Positions 6,529-16,209 of a DNA stretch of 54,853 bases are shown in pieces. The stretch lies in NCBI GenBank assembly GCA_017649945.1, contig JAGCFU010000014.1, forward strand, positions 1-54,853. The letters are read 5' to 3'. Below the pieces are notes generated by a model that did no database searches, was not told the DNA's origin, and saw only the letters and a program-made list of their open reading frames with translations. Made by a program: the position numbers and the translations under genes. The number at the start of each line of letters is the position of its first letter. Position 1 is the stretch's first letter. Source of the stretch: Bacteroidales bacterium. Lineage in GTDB: Bacteria; Bacteroidota; Bacteroidia; Bacteroidales; F082.

Positions 6529-7470
6529 ATGGAACACATTCAATGCCTAATCCTCGGCTCAGGTCCAGCAGGTTATACTACAGCTATTTACACTGGCCGC
6601 GCCGATATAAAAACTGTTATCTATGAAGGACCGCTCACTGGCGGACAATTAACCCAGACAACTGAAATAGAGAACTTCCCTGGCTACCCGGAAGGAATCC
6701 AAGGTAACCAGATGATGGACGACCTGCGCCGTCAGGCTGAACGCTTCGGCACAGAGTTCCGCATGGGCTCGATAATCGAAGTCGATGCATCAAAACGCCC
6801 GTTCCACTGCAAGTCGGATTTCGGCGACGAGCTTCTGGCAGATGTCATCGTCGTAGCGACAGGCGCTTCAGCCCGTTATCTCGGCCTTGAAACCGAAGAA
6901 CAGTTCAAGGGCGGCGGCGTTTCGGCTTGCGCCACATGCGACGGCTACTTCTACCGCGGCAAAGACGTGGCAGTGGTCGGCGGCGGCGACACAGCATGCG
7001 AAGACGCCACATATCTTGCACATCTATGCAATAAAGTGTATATGATAGTGCGCCGCGACGTGCTCCGCGCCTCAAAAGCAATGCAACACCGCGTGATGAA
7101 CACGCCTAACATCGAGATTCTATGGAACACCAACACCAAAGAACTGTTCGGCGAAGTAAACGGATTCATGAGCACTCTGCAAGGCGCTAAAGTGGTTAAC
7201 AACAAGACCGGCGAGGAACGCACACTGAAAATCGACGGATTCTTCGAAGCTATCGGTCACGTGCCTAACACCGACGTGTTCAAAGGCATTCTCGAAATGG
7301 ACGAAACAGGCTACATCATCACCAAGCCGAAGTCGACAGCAACAAGCGTGGAAGGTATCTTCGCGGCAGGCGACTGCCAGGACAAGACTTACCGCCAAGC
7401 TATCGTAGCCGCAGGAACCGGCGCAATGGCAGGAATAGAAGTGGAACGTTTTTTAATGGAGAACAGATAA
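6529..7470 (+). CDS. trxB: Thioredoxin reductase
   Basis: This 313-residue FAD/NADPH flavoprotein has the usual length for bacterial low-Mr thioredoxin reductase. It shows the FAD-binding GSGPAG near residue 10, the redox-active CATC at about residues 134-137 followed by DG, the NADPH-binding GGGDTA near 151, and the C-terminal FAD motif GIFAAGDCQD. It uses NADPH to reduce thioredoxin in the cytoplasm. It stands alone with its own promoter, between the palindromic repeat and the exporter operon. Confidence 0.97.
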   Translation: MEHIQCLILGSGPAGYTTAIYTGRADIKTVIYEGPLTGGQLTQTTEIENFPGYPEGIQGNQMMDDLRRQAERFGTEFRMGSIIEVDASKRPFHCKSDFGDELLADVIVVATGASARYLGLETEEQFKGGGVSACATCDGYFYRGKDVAVVGGGDTACEDATYLAHLCNKVYMIVRRDVLRASKAMQHRVMNTPNIEILWNTNTKELFGEVNGFMSTLQGAKVVNNKTGEERTLKIDGFFEAIGHVPNTDVFKGILEMDETGYIITKPKSTATSVEGIFAAGDCQDKTYRQAIVAAGTGAMAGIEVERFLMENR

Positions 7471-7535
7471 AGTCGCTTCAACATTAAATTTGTCCGTTTC
7501 GGCAAAAATTATTATTATCATAATAAATAATAAGG

Positions 7536-7543
7536 TACTTTTG
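7536..7543 (+). promoter_or_regulatory. -7 element of the exporter operon
   Basis: TACTTTTG, 30 nt before the ATG of the TolC-like gene. Genes as far as 14028 follow with very small gaps and no other strong promoter. Confidence 0.55.
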
Positions 7544-7573
7544 CATTTGATAAAAATGTAAAAGTATTTTTTT

Positions 7574-8896
7574 ATGAAGATTTTATTAAAGTCACTTTTT
7601 CTGACGGCCTTGGCACTCCTGATGATGCCGCAACCGGTTATTGCGCAGGAAGCCGAACCGCACGAGAGCAAAAACTACCAGTTCACGCTGGAAGACTGCC
7701 TTCGTTTCGCATTCGCCAACAGCTACGACAGAAAAAGCATGGAACTCAGCGCCGAGGCACAACAGGTGACATACGAGCAATCGAAACAGTCGCGACTGCC
7801 AAGCGTAAACGCCTCTGCAAGCGAGACTTACTCCAACAACAAAAACGGAAGTAACTATTCCGGAAACGTGGGCGTCGGCGCCTCAGTGGTAATCTATCAA
7901 GGCGGAAACATCAACAAAAGCATCAAGCAAAACCGACTGAACATGGAACGCTCGGAAATGCAGCTGCAGCAATACGATAACCAGCTGTCAGTGCAGATTC
8001 TGCAAGCTTTCCTCAGTGCTTTGAGTAACAATGAACTTCTTGAATACCAAGAAGTTATGCTTAATTCAAGCCGCGCACAGATGAAACAGGGTCAGGAACG
8101 TTATAAAGTGGGTTCAATTCTTGAAAGCGACATGCTTCTCCTTGAAGCTCAATATATTAGCGATTCAACAAACGTCATCGAGACACGTATCAGCCGCGAC
8201 AACAGTATCATGTCGCTCAAGGTACTCCTTTCCATGGATCCTCTCGACAACCTGCAGATAATCCAGCCGAACACCGACAATCTCGACGATATGACTGCGT
8301 CGCTGCCATCAGAAGAAGCGGCTATTGACATGGCTCTCAAGGCTTATCCGAGCTTGAAACTCAGCCAATATGACATCCTGCTCGCTGAAAACAACATTTC
8401 TATGGCGAAAACAGGGTACATGCCTTCGCTCAACGCCAATGCCAACGTAGGCACAGGTCATACCGACTTCGACAACGTCGGGCAACAGTTCGACGACAGA
8501 TTCAACCAGTCGATAGGCATCTCGTTGAGCATCCCTATCTACAGCCGCGGTCAGAACAGAGCCAACGTGAAACGAAGCAAAATCGCCCTCGAACAGGCTC
8601 AGCTCGACTACGAGCAGACCCAACTCGATGTGCGTCAGACAGTTTCATTGGCTTATCGCAACGTCATCTCGTCTTACAACACCTTCAAGGCGTCGGAGAT
8701 GAAAGAAAACGCCTACAGCAAGAGCTACAACGCTTACGAAGTCCAGTTCAACTACGGAAAAATCACCGCCGTGGAGCTTCTGCAACAGCAAAACAACTAT
8801 CTCAACGTGCTGAACACCTTCATCAGAAACAAATATACCCTTTTACTTCAGCGCAAAATATTAGACGTTTATATGGGAAACGAAATAACATTGTAA
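7574..8896 (+). CDS. TolC-family outer-membrane efflux protein
   Basis: The 440-residue protein has a signal peptide ending near AQEAEPHE and two similar halves of long amphipathic helices, as in TolC/OEP proteins (for example LTLEDCLRFAFANS-type start and NKYTLLLQRKILDVYMG end). It would form the trimeric outer-membrane channel for the exporter made by the next three genes. Its place as first gene of the operon, 21 nt before the adaptor, fits that role. Confidence 0.9.
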   Translation: MKILLKSLFLTALALLMMPQPVIAQEAEPHESKNYQFTLEDCLRFAFANSYDRKSMELSAEAQQVTYEQSKQSRLPSVNASASETYSNNKNGSNYSGNVGVGASVVIYQGGNINKSIKQNRLNMERSEMQLQQYDNQLSVQILQAFLSALSNNELLEYQEVMLNSSRAQMKQGQERYKVGSILESDMLLLEAQYISDSTNVIETRISRDNSIMSLKVLLSMDPLDNLQIIQPNTDNLDDMTASLPSEEAAIDMALKAYPSLKLSQYDILLAENNISMAKTGYMPSLNANANVGTGHTDFDNVGQQFDDRFNQSIGISLSIPIYSRGQNRANVKRSKIALEQAQLDYEQTQLDVRQTVSLAYRNVISSYNTFKASEMKENAYSKSYNAYEVQFNYGKITAVELLQQQNNYLNVLNTFIRNKYTLLLQRKILDVYMGNEITL

Positions 8897-8917
8897 ATAA
8901 TTATAAATCAACAAGAT

Positions 8918-10225
8918 ATGAAAAAGAAAACCATAAAAAGGATTGTCACAATAGCAGTTATTGCCGTCGTTTTGGCAGTGATTTTCATCGTCCGCGGCGC
9001 TAAATCAGGTAACAAGGAACTCGTGATTCGCACTCATGTCATTGGCAACTACACCGTTGAAAACACAGTGACGGCAACGGGAACCATCGAACCCGTCGAG
9101 ACAGTGGAAGTAGGAACGCAGGTTTCCGGCAAGGTGGAGACGATTTACGTAGACTTCAACAGCGTGGTGAAAAAAGGCGATTTGCTCTGCGAGCTCGACA
9201 AACTGACGCTAAACGAGAGTGTGAGCCGTGCCAAGGCCAACCTCGAATCATCGGAAAGCCAGCTGAGATATGCGAAGTCGACATTCGAGCGTACACAGCA
9301 GCTTTATGAGAACAAGGCCGCCACTCTCGCCGACTACGAAGCAGCACAAAACACCTACACTCAGGCGCAGATGAGCAAGAAAAACGCTCAGGCACAGTAC
9401 GACCAGGCAAGAGTAGACCTCGGTTATGCCGACATTTTCTCTCCTATCGACGGCGTGGTGCTCGACAGAGCAGTGGAAGTCGGACAGACCGTCGCCGCTT
9501 CGTTCAGCACTCCTACCCTGTTCACTTTAGCCAATGACCTTACAAGAATGCAGGTTGAAGCCAACGTCGATGAGGCTGACATAGGACAAGTCAGTGTTAA
9601 TCAGAGAGTTACATTCACCGTTGACGCTTATCCTGACGATGTCTTCAGCGGCACCGTGAATCAGATTCGCATGAAGCCCACGACGACCAGCAACGTCGTG
9701 ACATACACTGTCATCATCGCAGCACCAAACCCTGACTTGAAGCTTTTCCCGGGCATGACAGCCAGCGTCACCATCGTGACAGAGGAGCAGACCGGTTTGG
9801 CGGCACCTGCAGAGGCGTTCACCTTCACTCCATCAGAGCAAGTAATGCGAGAAATGATGAAAAACATGGAGAGACCTGAAGGCGGCATGGGAAGACCTGA
9901 ACCTCCATTCGGCGGCAAGCCGGATATGAAACAAGGCCGTCCGGCATTCGGCGGAGGCGAGAAACCGACTATGGTTTGGGTTAAGAACGGCTCTAACATC
10001 ATGCCACGTCCGGTGAAAACCGGCATGAGCGACGGCGCTTACAAAATAATCGAGTCAGGGGTACAGGAAGGCGATTCAGTGGTGCTTTCGGCGCAATATG
10101 TATCGAAGGAAACAACCAAGAAAGTCGGCGACAATCCGTTCATGCCAGGCCCTCCAGGTCGTAACCGTAACAACAAGAATAGCAACCGTGGCGGAGCTCC
10201 TGCAGGTGGCCCAGGTCCAAGATAA
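8918..10225 (+). CDS. Periplasmic adaptor (MacA/HlyD-type membrane fusion protein)
   Basis: The 435-residue protein has an N-terminal membrane anchor (IVTIAVIAVVLAVIFIV), then the barrel-sandwich/lipoyl half GTQVSGKVETIYVDFNSVVK, a coiled-coil hairpin (residues ~95-165), the second lipoyl half (DIFSPIDGVVLDRAVEVGQT) and a beta-barrel domain. Residues ~310-350 and the last 25 are rich in Gly, Pro and Met, a common feature of Bacteroidota MacA-like adaptors. It links the inner-membrane MacB-like transporter to the TolC-like channel. Confidence 0.92.
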   Translation: MKKKTIKRIVTIAVIAVVLAVIFIVRGAKSGNKELVIRTHVIGNYTVENTVTATGTIEPVETVEVGTQVSGKVETIYVDFNSVVKKGDLLCELDKLTLNESVSRAKANLESSESQLRYAKSTFERTQQLYENKAATLADYEAAQNTYTQAQMSKKNAQAQYDQARVDLGYADIFSPIDGVVLDRAVEVGQTVAASFSTPTLFTLANDLTRMQVEANVDEADIGQVSVNQRVTFTVDAYPDDVFSGTVNQIRMKPTTTSNVVTYTVIIAAPNPDLKLFPGMTASVTIVTEEQTGLAAPAEAFTFTPSEQVMREMMKNMERPEGGMGRPEPPFGGKPDMKQGRPAFGGGEKPTMVWVKNGSNIMPRPVKTGMSDGAYKIIESGVQEGDSVVLSAQYVSKETTKKVGDNPFMPGPPGRNRNNKNSNRGGAPAGGPGPR

Positions 10226-10235
10226 AATTTGAGAT

Positions 10236-10982
10236 ATGAGCAACAATTCTATCATAAAAGTCGAGAATCTCAAGCGCACGTTCATCGTGGGAAGTGAGGA
10301 GGTGCACGCTCTCAAAGGCGTCTCCTTCGAGATATTCCAAGGCGAGTTCGTGAGCATCATGGGCTCGTCAGGAAGCGGCAAGTCGACCTTGCTCAACATC
10401 CTCGGATGCCTCGACCAGCCTACATCAGGCGAGTATCTCATCGACGGCATCTCCGTCAAGGAGAGAACAAAAAACGAGCTCTCGGAGATAAGAAACCGTA
10501 AAATAGGCTTCGTGTTCCAGTCGTACAACCTGTTGCCGCGCACCACGGCTCTCGAAAACGTGGAACTCCCATTGATTTACAACTCGGCCATCTCACACCG
10601 TGAGCGTCACGAGAGGGCTCAGCATGCCCTGGAACTGGTGGGATTGAAAGACCGTATGCTTCACATGCCGAACCAGCTTTCGGGCGGACAGCAGCAGCGT
10701 GTGGCCATCGCGCGCGCCTTGGTCAACGACCCTGTCATAGTGCTTGCCGACGAAGCGACAGGAAACCTCGACACACGCACATCATACGAAATTATGAGCC
10801 TCTTCCAGACCCTGCACGAGCAAGGCAAGACCATCGCTTTTGTCACACACGAGTCAGACATCGCGGTGTTTACTAACAGAACAATATTTTTACGCGACGG
10901 TCACATCATTCGTGACGGTGCCGTGGCGGCGAAATCGGCAGCGGAAGCACTAAACGCACTGCCAATAGAAAACGATTATTGA
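10236..10982 (+). CDS. ABC transporter ATPase, MacB/LolD type
   Basis: This 248-residue ATPase has Walker [10 protein letters not shown] (residues 43-51), the Q-loop, signature LSGGQQQR, Walker [14 protein letters not shown] and the switch His in FVTHES. This is the MacB/LolD/FtsE subfamily, which drives mechanotransmission rather than transport through its membrane domain. In E. coli MacB the ATPase and permease are fused; here they are separate genes 1 nt apart. Confidence 0.93.
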   Translation: MSNNSIIKVENLKRTFIVGSEEVHALKGVSFEIFQGEFVSIMGSSGSGKSTLLNILGCLDQPTSGEYLIDGISVKERTKNELSEIRNRKIGFVFQSYNLLPRTTALENVELPLIYNSAISHRERHERAQHALELVGLKDRMLHMPNQLSGGQQQRVAIARALVNDPVIVLADEATGNLDTRTSYEIMSLFQTLHEQGKTIAFVTHESDIAVFTNRTIFLRDGHIIRDGAVAAKSAAEALNALPIENDY

Positions 10983-10983
10983 T

Positions 10984-12204
10984 ATGGATATACTCAACTT
11001 AATAAGAATATCGGTCAAAGCTTTGTTGCGCAACAAGACACGCTCTGCGCTGTCAATGCTCGGCATCGTGATAGGCATCGCGGCAGTCATCGCGGTGGTG
11101 AACCTCGGTGAAGGCCTGAAACAAAGCACCGCAAATCAGCTGTCGGACATGGGCACCAACCTCATCATGGTGATGCGTGCCAACCAACGACGCGGCGGCG
11201 TGAGCATGGGCTCATCAAACGTGCAGTCACTGAAGGTGAGAGACTGCGAGATGATAGCGAAAAACGCCAAAAACATCACTATGGTAAGCCCTGTCGTTAA
11301 CAGCGGCGGTCAGGTGGTGAACGGCTCAAAAAACTGGTCGGGAACAGTCTACGGCGGCTCGACAGATTATCTCCAAATCAGGAAATATGAAATCGCCACA
11401 GGCATCAATTTCACTGAAGAAGACGTCAAGAAATACGCTAAAGTAGGCCTCATCGGACAAACGATAGTCGAGAATCTTTTCGGCGAAAACGAAGACCCGA
11501 TAGGAAAGACCATCCGCGTGGGCAACATGCCGTTTAAAGTCATCGGAACGCTGAAAGAGAAAGGCGAGAACGCCATGGGTATGGACCAGGACGACATCAT
11601 CATCATGCCGTATTCCACCGTGCAGAAACGTATGCTCGGCGTCGATTTCATACACCAGATAGTGTGCTCGGCGGCTTCGGAAGACGTGGCAGACGCGGCA
11701 GTGGAAGAAATTGAAAACCTGCTTCGTGTCTCACATAAGATAGCGGAAGGCGGCACCGACGATTTCGAGGTGCGCACCCAGCAGGAACTCCTCGAGATGA
11801 TGACATCAATGACTGGAATGATTACCACTGTTCTCATCGCCATCGCTTTGATTTCCTTGCTTGTAGGCTGCATCGGCATCATGAACATCATGTACGTCAC
11901 CGTGACCGAACGCACCAAGGAAATCGGTCTGCGTATGTCAATAGGAGCGAAAAACGCCGCTATTCTGATGCAGTTCCTCACCGAAAGTATCATTTTAAGT
12001 CTTATCGGCGGTGTCTTAGGTCTCGTCCTCGGCATCGCTCTCTCTTACTTCGTCGATTTGATAATGTCTTTGCCGTTCATTGTCAACGTGTTATGGATGA
12101 TAATATCTTTCGTTTCATGTGCAGTGCTCGGTCTCATCGCCGGCTTCTTCCCTGCCTTGAAGGCATCACGCACAGACCCGATAAACGCCTTACGTTATGA
12201 ATAA
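10984..12204 (+). CDS. MacB-type ABC permease
   Basis: The 406-residue membrane protein begins with an N-terminal TM helix after LIRISVKALLRNKTRSALSM, the family's conserved entry motif. A large periplasmic MacB core domain (residues ~45-270) follows, then an FtsX-type domain with three TM helices and a conserved end (FPALKASRTDPINALRYE). It partners the ATPase encoded just upstream. The substrate could be a drug, peptide or lipoprotein and cannot be told from sequence. The stop codon overlaps the start of the sensor kinase gene. Confidence 0.92.
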   Translation: MDILNLIRISVKALLRNKTRSALSMLGIVIGIAAVIAVVNLGEGLKQSTANQLSDMGTNLIMVMRANQRRGGVSMGSSNVQSLKVRDCEMIAKNAKNITMVSPVVNSGGQVVNGSKNWSGTVYGGSTDYLQIRKYEIATGINFTEEDVKKYAKVGLIGQTIVENLFGENEDPIGKTIRVGNMPFKVIGTLKEKGENAMGMDQDDIIIMPYSTVQKRMLGVDFIHQIVCSAASEDVADAAVEEIENLLRVSHKIAEGGTDDFEVRTQQELLEMMTSMTGMITTVLIAIALISLLVGCIGIMNIMYVTVTERTKEIGLRMSIGAKNAAILMQFLTESIILSLIGGVLGLVLGIALSYFVDLIMSLPFIVNVLWMIISFVSCAVLGLIAGFFPALKASRTDPINALRYE

Positions 12205-13267
12205 AAACACCGCACCGGAATATCTTTCACTGAAAAGAATCGCGCTGATAGCGTTGGTGATAAGCATCGGCTTCCACCTGTTGATGACACTGTCGTTTTT
12301 CTTCGGCGACTCGCTGTTTTCAAACGAAGCATCCAAGGCAATGCCGCCTCATCATTTCCAACTATGGCGGTTCCTTTTCTTCACTTTGATGAGTTATATC
12401 ATGGTGTTTCTGATACTCGTTTATAACAGAAAAATTCTGAGCTATTCATTCAAAACCGGTTATAACGAGCTGATTATCATAATATTAGGCTCCGTGATAA
12501 TAACAGCCGTATTGTGTATAGGATTCATTTTCGCAAAATCGGCTTTCAGTCCGAAACAACCTAATCCGCAGTTTTTATACAACATCATGCGCGACAGCCT
12601 CGTCCGTGATTTGACGCTTACAGCTGTGGTTATCCTTGTGGTTCAGCTACTTAAGTCACAATACTATCAAAAAACCACGGCCGTCGAAAACGAGGCGTTG
12701 CGTTCGGAAAACATTCTGACACGTTTCGAGGCACTGAAAAGCCAACTTGACCCACATTTTCTCTTTAACTCGCTCAACACTTTGCAGTCGCTCATCACCA
12801 TCGACACCGGGAAAGCTGAAAATTATCTCCAGCAGCTGTCGTCGGTGCTGCGTCACACATTGCAAAACAAGGAAATCATCAGTCTTGAAGAGGAACTGAA
12901 ATGTGTCCATTCGTATTGCGATATGATGCAGATCAGATATGGCGAAAACTTGAAATTTGAGTTTAAAATCGACACGAAATATAACAATTATTGTGTTTTA
13001 CCGTTATCTTTGCAGTCGCTGATTGAGAATTCTGTGAAGCACAACGTCATCTCATCAAAGCAGCCGCTTTTAGTGACGGTGGCGACTGGCGACGGCAGCG
13101 TTTCGGTCTCTAATCCGATTCAGGCTAAGGCCATGCAAGAGGAAAGCAACGGCATCGGACTGGTGAATCTGTCGGAGCGTTACAGACTGAAATGGAACAA
13201 AGAAGTTGAAATCACCAACGACGGAAGCACGTTTTGCGTGAAGCTGCCATTAGTGTTAAATGATTGA
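12197..13267 (+). CDS. LytS/YehU-type sensor histidine kinase
   Basis: The 356-residue kinase has four predicted TM helices in the first ~155 residues, then a His_kinase domain with the phospho-acceptor in DPHFLFNSLNTLQSL (His187) and a C-terminal ATPase domain with the N-box SLIENSVKHN and the G-box NGIGLVNLSERY. It overlaps the permease gene by 8 nt, so sensor and transporter are translationally coupled. It likely senses an exporter substrate or membrane stress and phosphorylates the next gene's product; this is inferred from gene order. Confidence 0.92.
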   Translation: MNKNTAPEYLSLKRIALIALVISIGFHLLMTLSFFFGDSLFSNEASKAMPPHHFQLWRFLFFTLMSYIMVFLILVYNRKILSYSFKTGYNELIIIILGSVIITAVLCIGFIFAKSAFSPKQPNPQFLYNIMRDSLVRDLTLTAVVILVVQLLKSQYYQKTTAVENEALRSENILTRFEALKSQLDPHFLFNSLNTLQSLITIDTGKAENYLQQLSSVLRHTLQNKEIISLEEELKCVHSYCDMMQIRYGENLKFEFKIDTKYNNYCVLPLSLQSLIENSVKHNVISSKQPLLVTVATGDGSVSVSNPIQAKAMQEESNGIGLVNLSERYRLKWNKEVEITNDGSTFCVKLPLVLND

Positions 13268-13269
13268 CA

Positions 13270-14028
13270 ATGAAGGCTTTAATTATCGAAGACGAGATTT
13301 TGGCGGCACAGTCGCTGCAGAAACTGGTGAAGGAAGTGTCGCCCGACACCGAAATTATCGGTATCTTGCAGTCGATTGAAGAGAGCGTGGCGTGGTTCGA
13401 CGAGAATCCTATGCCTGACTTGGTGTTTATGGACATCCACCTTGCCGACGGCTCATCGTTCGCCATCTTCGACAAGACACAGATAACGTGTCCCATCATC
13501 TTCACCACCGCCTACGACGAATATGCGCTTAAAGCCTTTGAAGTCAGCAGCATTGACTATCTTTTGAAACCCATCAACCGCAATGACTTGACGCGTGCGA
13601 TGAACAAATACAATGCCCTCGTGGGTGAGAAATCGGATAACAACGAGGCTATCGATGCGCTTCTGCGTCAAATCGGGATGAAAAAGAACTACAAATCATG
13701 TTTTTTGGTGCCGGAGCGCGACAAACTCGTGCCGCTGCCGACAGCTAACATAGCTTACATCTACATCGAGGATAAATGGGTGAAAGCCGTCACATTGGAT
13801 GAGTACACACATTACATCAGTCAGACTCTGGACGACATCATGAACCAGCTTAACCCCGACGATTTCTTCCGTGCCAACCGTCAGTTCATTGTGTCGCGCA
13901 AAGCGATAAAAGACCTGACAATATGGTTTGGTAACAAATTGTCGCTCAACATGTCAGTTAAAGTTCCCGAGAAAATTATAATTAGCAAAGCTAAGGTTTC
14001 GGAATTTAAAAATTGGTTCTCAAAATAA
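13270..14028 (+). CDS. LytTR-family response regulator
   Basis: I chose the ATG at 13270 over the TTG at 13264, because MKALIIEDE is the normal receiver start. The receiver has the acidic pair (IIEDE), phospho-acceptor Asp55 (LVFMDIHLADG) and the Lys in DYLLKPI. The C-terminal LytTR DNA-binding domain spans about residues 140-250 (VPTANIAYIYIEDKW, then FFRANRQFIVSRKAI). It is the cognate partner of the kinase upstream and probably controls this operon. The stop codon lies inside the following palindrome. Confidence 0.93.
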   Translation: MKALIIEDEILAAQSLQKLVKEVSPDTEIIGILQSIEESVAWFDENPMPDLVFMDIHLADGSSFAIFDKTQITCPIIFTTAYDEYALKAFEVSSIDYLLKPINRNDLTRAMNKYNALVGEKSDNNEAIDALLRQIGMKKNYKSCFLVPERDKLVPLPTANIAYIYIEDKWVKAVTLDEYTHYISQTLDDIMNQLNPDDFFRANRQFIVSRKAIKDLTIWFGNKLSLNMSVKVPEKIIISKAKVSEFKNWFSK

Positions 14029-14068
14029 TCAGTAGGGACAAGGCAAGCCTTGTCCCTACTGATTTTTT
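14027..14068. terminator. Bidirectional terminator, GTAGGGACAAGGC-type palindrome
   Basis: AATCAGTAGGGACAAGGC and its perfect complement are separated by only AA (arms 14027-14044 and 14047-14064), with a T-run on the plus strand. It fills the gap between the convergent exporter operon and the dpp7 operon, starting inside the regulator's stop codon. Palindromes with this core are widespread dispersed elements in unrelated bacteria. Confidence 0.8.
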
Positions 14069-16205
14069 ATTCGATAATCGTAAGTTCGTCGATGATATTC
14101 TGAACTTTTCCGACTTTTTCAAGGCACCAGAGTAAGTAACGGGCATCCATGCAGATTGTGCGTTGCACTTTCTGTTCAAACATGATGTCACCGCTCATGG
14201 CTTCCCAGTTGCCGTCGAAAGCAAGTCCGATAAGCTCGCCTTCACCATTGATTACAGGGCTTCCTGAGTTACCGCCGGTGATGTCGTTGGTGGTGATGAA
14301 GTTCACAATAAGTTGTCCGTTCTCGTCAGCATAACGGCCATAGTTGCGGGCTTCGTAGAGGTCGCGGACATCCTGAGGGATATCGAACTCCCAGTTGCCA
14401 GGAACATATTTCGCCATCACGCCGTCCATGGTGGTATAGTAGCTGTAGTTGACAGCGTCGGCACCCTTATAAGGCTCCACTGTGCCGTAAGTCAGACGCA
14501 TGGTGAAGTTGGCATCCGGATAGAAGTTGCGCTCAGTCTGCATCTCCATGAGGCCTTTCATGTAAAGACGCTCGCCCTTGTTGCCAAGATTATTGGCTTC
14601 GTCATAAAGGCTGTAAATACCCTGATACGTCTCTATAAGATTCGTCATGAGGACGAAAATCGGGTCTTTGTCGAGTTTCTTAGGTTTTGCAAGCCATTTC
14701 TCGAGTTTCGACTGGTCGACGAAGATTGATTTCTCAAAGGCTTTCCCTACCCAAGCGGTGAAGTCGCCGCCATCTTTTTCGCCTATTTCCTCAATCATCG
14801 AAGGGACATATTTATGAATGTCTTTATAGAAAAGGTTGAGCAATGCGATGGTCACGTCTTGATCGAGTGCCTTGTCATAGTCTTTGAAGAATGTAACAGT
14901 CTGTGCTTTCAGTGACTCCGCCATTTTTGCAATATCTTCTCTCGAGCCTTTTTCGTTTATTAACTTATTGATTCTGATGAACCTGCGTGAGAAAGCAACA
15001 GCCTCGCCGCCGTTCCAGCCTGCTTCGCGGAGGTATGTCATAGGCATCATAATGTCGTCCATGATTTCCCATTTTGCCTTGATGCCATTGAAAATGTCGC
15101 CGTAAACAGCCTGACGTGAAGGGTCTTCAAAAACCCATTCCATAAATGCCTGTTCTTGAGCTAAACGCTTGTCATACACGTGGTTACGCACCAACTGTTT
15201 CTTCTGACCGATGGCATATTTCCAATAATTTGACACGCTTGCCTGCTTCGATGCGTATTTGATGAACACTTCCTGGTCGGCGTCCATGTGTTTGCGGTAC
15301 TCGTTGAGCTTGGTTGTTCTGCAGTTGATGATTGAAGGGCAGTCCGATTCAATCAAGTTTTTCACTGTGTAAGATGTTGAATATCTATCGGTTGAGCCCG
15401 GATAACCCATAATCATTGCATAGTCGCCTTCTTTCACGCCTTTGATATTGACAGGAAGATAATGTTTCGACTTCATCGGGATGTTATCCTTACTGTATTT
15501 TGCCGGTTTTCCATCTTTGTCGGTATATACACGGAAAATGTTGAAGTCGCCTTTGTGACGTGGCCATGTCCAGTTGTCGGTGTCGGCACCGTATTTGCCT
15601 ATGCCCCATGGTGGGCAGCACACGAGGCGCACGTCGCGATACACATCGTATTCAAACAAAATGAATTGATTACCAGAGTAGAATGGTACTATTTCAACTT
15701 CGACGTCACGGTCACCTTTGCGTTCTTTGACGAGCTCTTTGACTCTATTATTCAACAAATCGCCGTATTCAGCCTCGGTAATATCTGCCGGTATGTCGGC
15801 CATTAAGATTTCTGTCACGTCTTCCACCAGCGCGAGGAACGACACGGTGAGACCTGCATTAGGCAGTTCTTCTTCTTTGCTCTTAGCCCAGAAACCGTCG
15901 GTGAGATAGTCGTGCTCCACAGTGGCGTGTTTCTGCACATAGCTCAAACCGCAGTGATGGTTGGTAAGCAACAGGCCTTCCGGAGAGATGAGCTCGCCGG
16001 TGCAGCCGCCGCCAAATTGCACGATGGCGTCCTTCAGACTTGGCTGGTTGAGGTTGAAAATCTGTTCTGCAGTGAGCTTGCATCCAAGCTGCTGCATCTC
16101 GTAAAGGCTCTGGCCGCTGAGGTTGTACGGCAGCCACATTCCTTCGTCGGCTTTAACGCATAACACGCTAATAACCAATGTGATAGCTAAAAATAATTTC
16201 TTCAT
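14067..16205 (-). CDS. dpp7: S46-family dipeptidyl-peptidase, DPP7-like
   Basis: From the ATG at 16205 the protein is 712 residues with a signal peptide ending at VKADEG. It is a chymotrypsin-fold serine peptidase of family S46: catalytic His in LLLTNHHC (His84), and Ser647 in TGGNSGSPV. The residue 18 after the Ser is Gly665, in LAFDGNWEAM; at this place DPP7 enzymes have Gly and DPP11 enzymes Arg. That predicts removal of N-terminal dipeptides with hydrophobic P1 rather than acidic P1. It acts in the periplasm, releasing dipeptides for uptake. It lies 4 nt after the PrsW-like gene, at the end of a five-gene operon. Confidence 0.92.
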   Translation of the reverse strand: MKKLFLAITLVISVLCVKADEGMWLPYNLSGQSLYEMQQLGCKLTAEQIFNLNQPSLKDAIVQFGGGCTGELISPEGLLLTNHHCGLSYVQKHATVEHDYLTDGFWAKSKEEELPNAGLTVSFLALVEDVTEILMADIPADITEAEYGDLLNNRVKELVKERKGDRDVEVEIVPFYSGNQFILFEYDVYRDVRLVCCPPWGIGKYGADTDNWTWPRHKGDFNIFRVYTDKDGKPAKYSKDNIPMKSKHYLPVNIKGVKEGDYAMIMGYPGSTDRYSTSYTVKNLIESDCPSIINCRTTKLNEYRKHMDADQEVFIKYASKQASVSNYWKYAIGQKKQLVRNHVYDKRLAQEQAFMEWVFEDPSRQAVYGDIFNGIKAKWEIMDDIMMPMTYLREAGWNGGEAVAFSRRFIRINKLINEKGSREDIAKMAESLKAQTVTFFKDYDKALDQDVTIALLNLFYKDIHKYVPSMIEEIGEKDGGDFTAWVGKAFEKSIFVDQSKLEKWLAKPKKLDKDPIFVLMTNLIETYQGIYSLYDEANNLGNKGERLYMKGLMEMQTERNFYPDANFTMRLTYGTVEPYKGADAVNYSYYTTMDGVMAKYVPGNWEFDIPQDVRDLYEARNYGRYADENGQLIVNFITTNDITGGNSGSPVINGEGELIGLAFDGNWEAMSGDIMFEQKVQRTICMDARYLLWCLEKVGKVQNIIDELTIIE

Positions 16206-16209
16206 TTTA

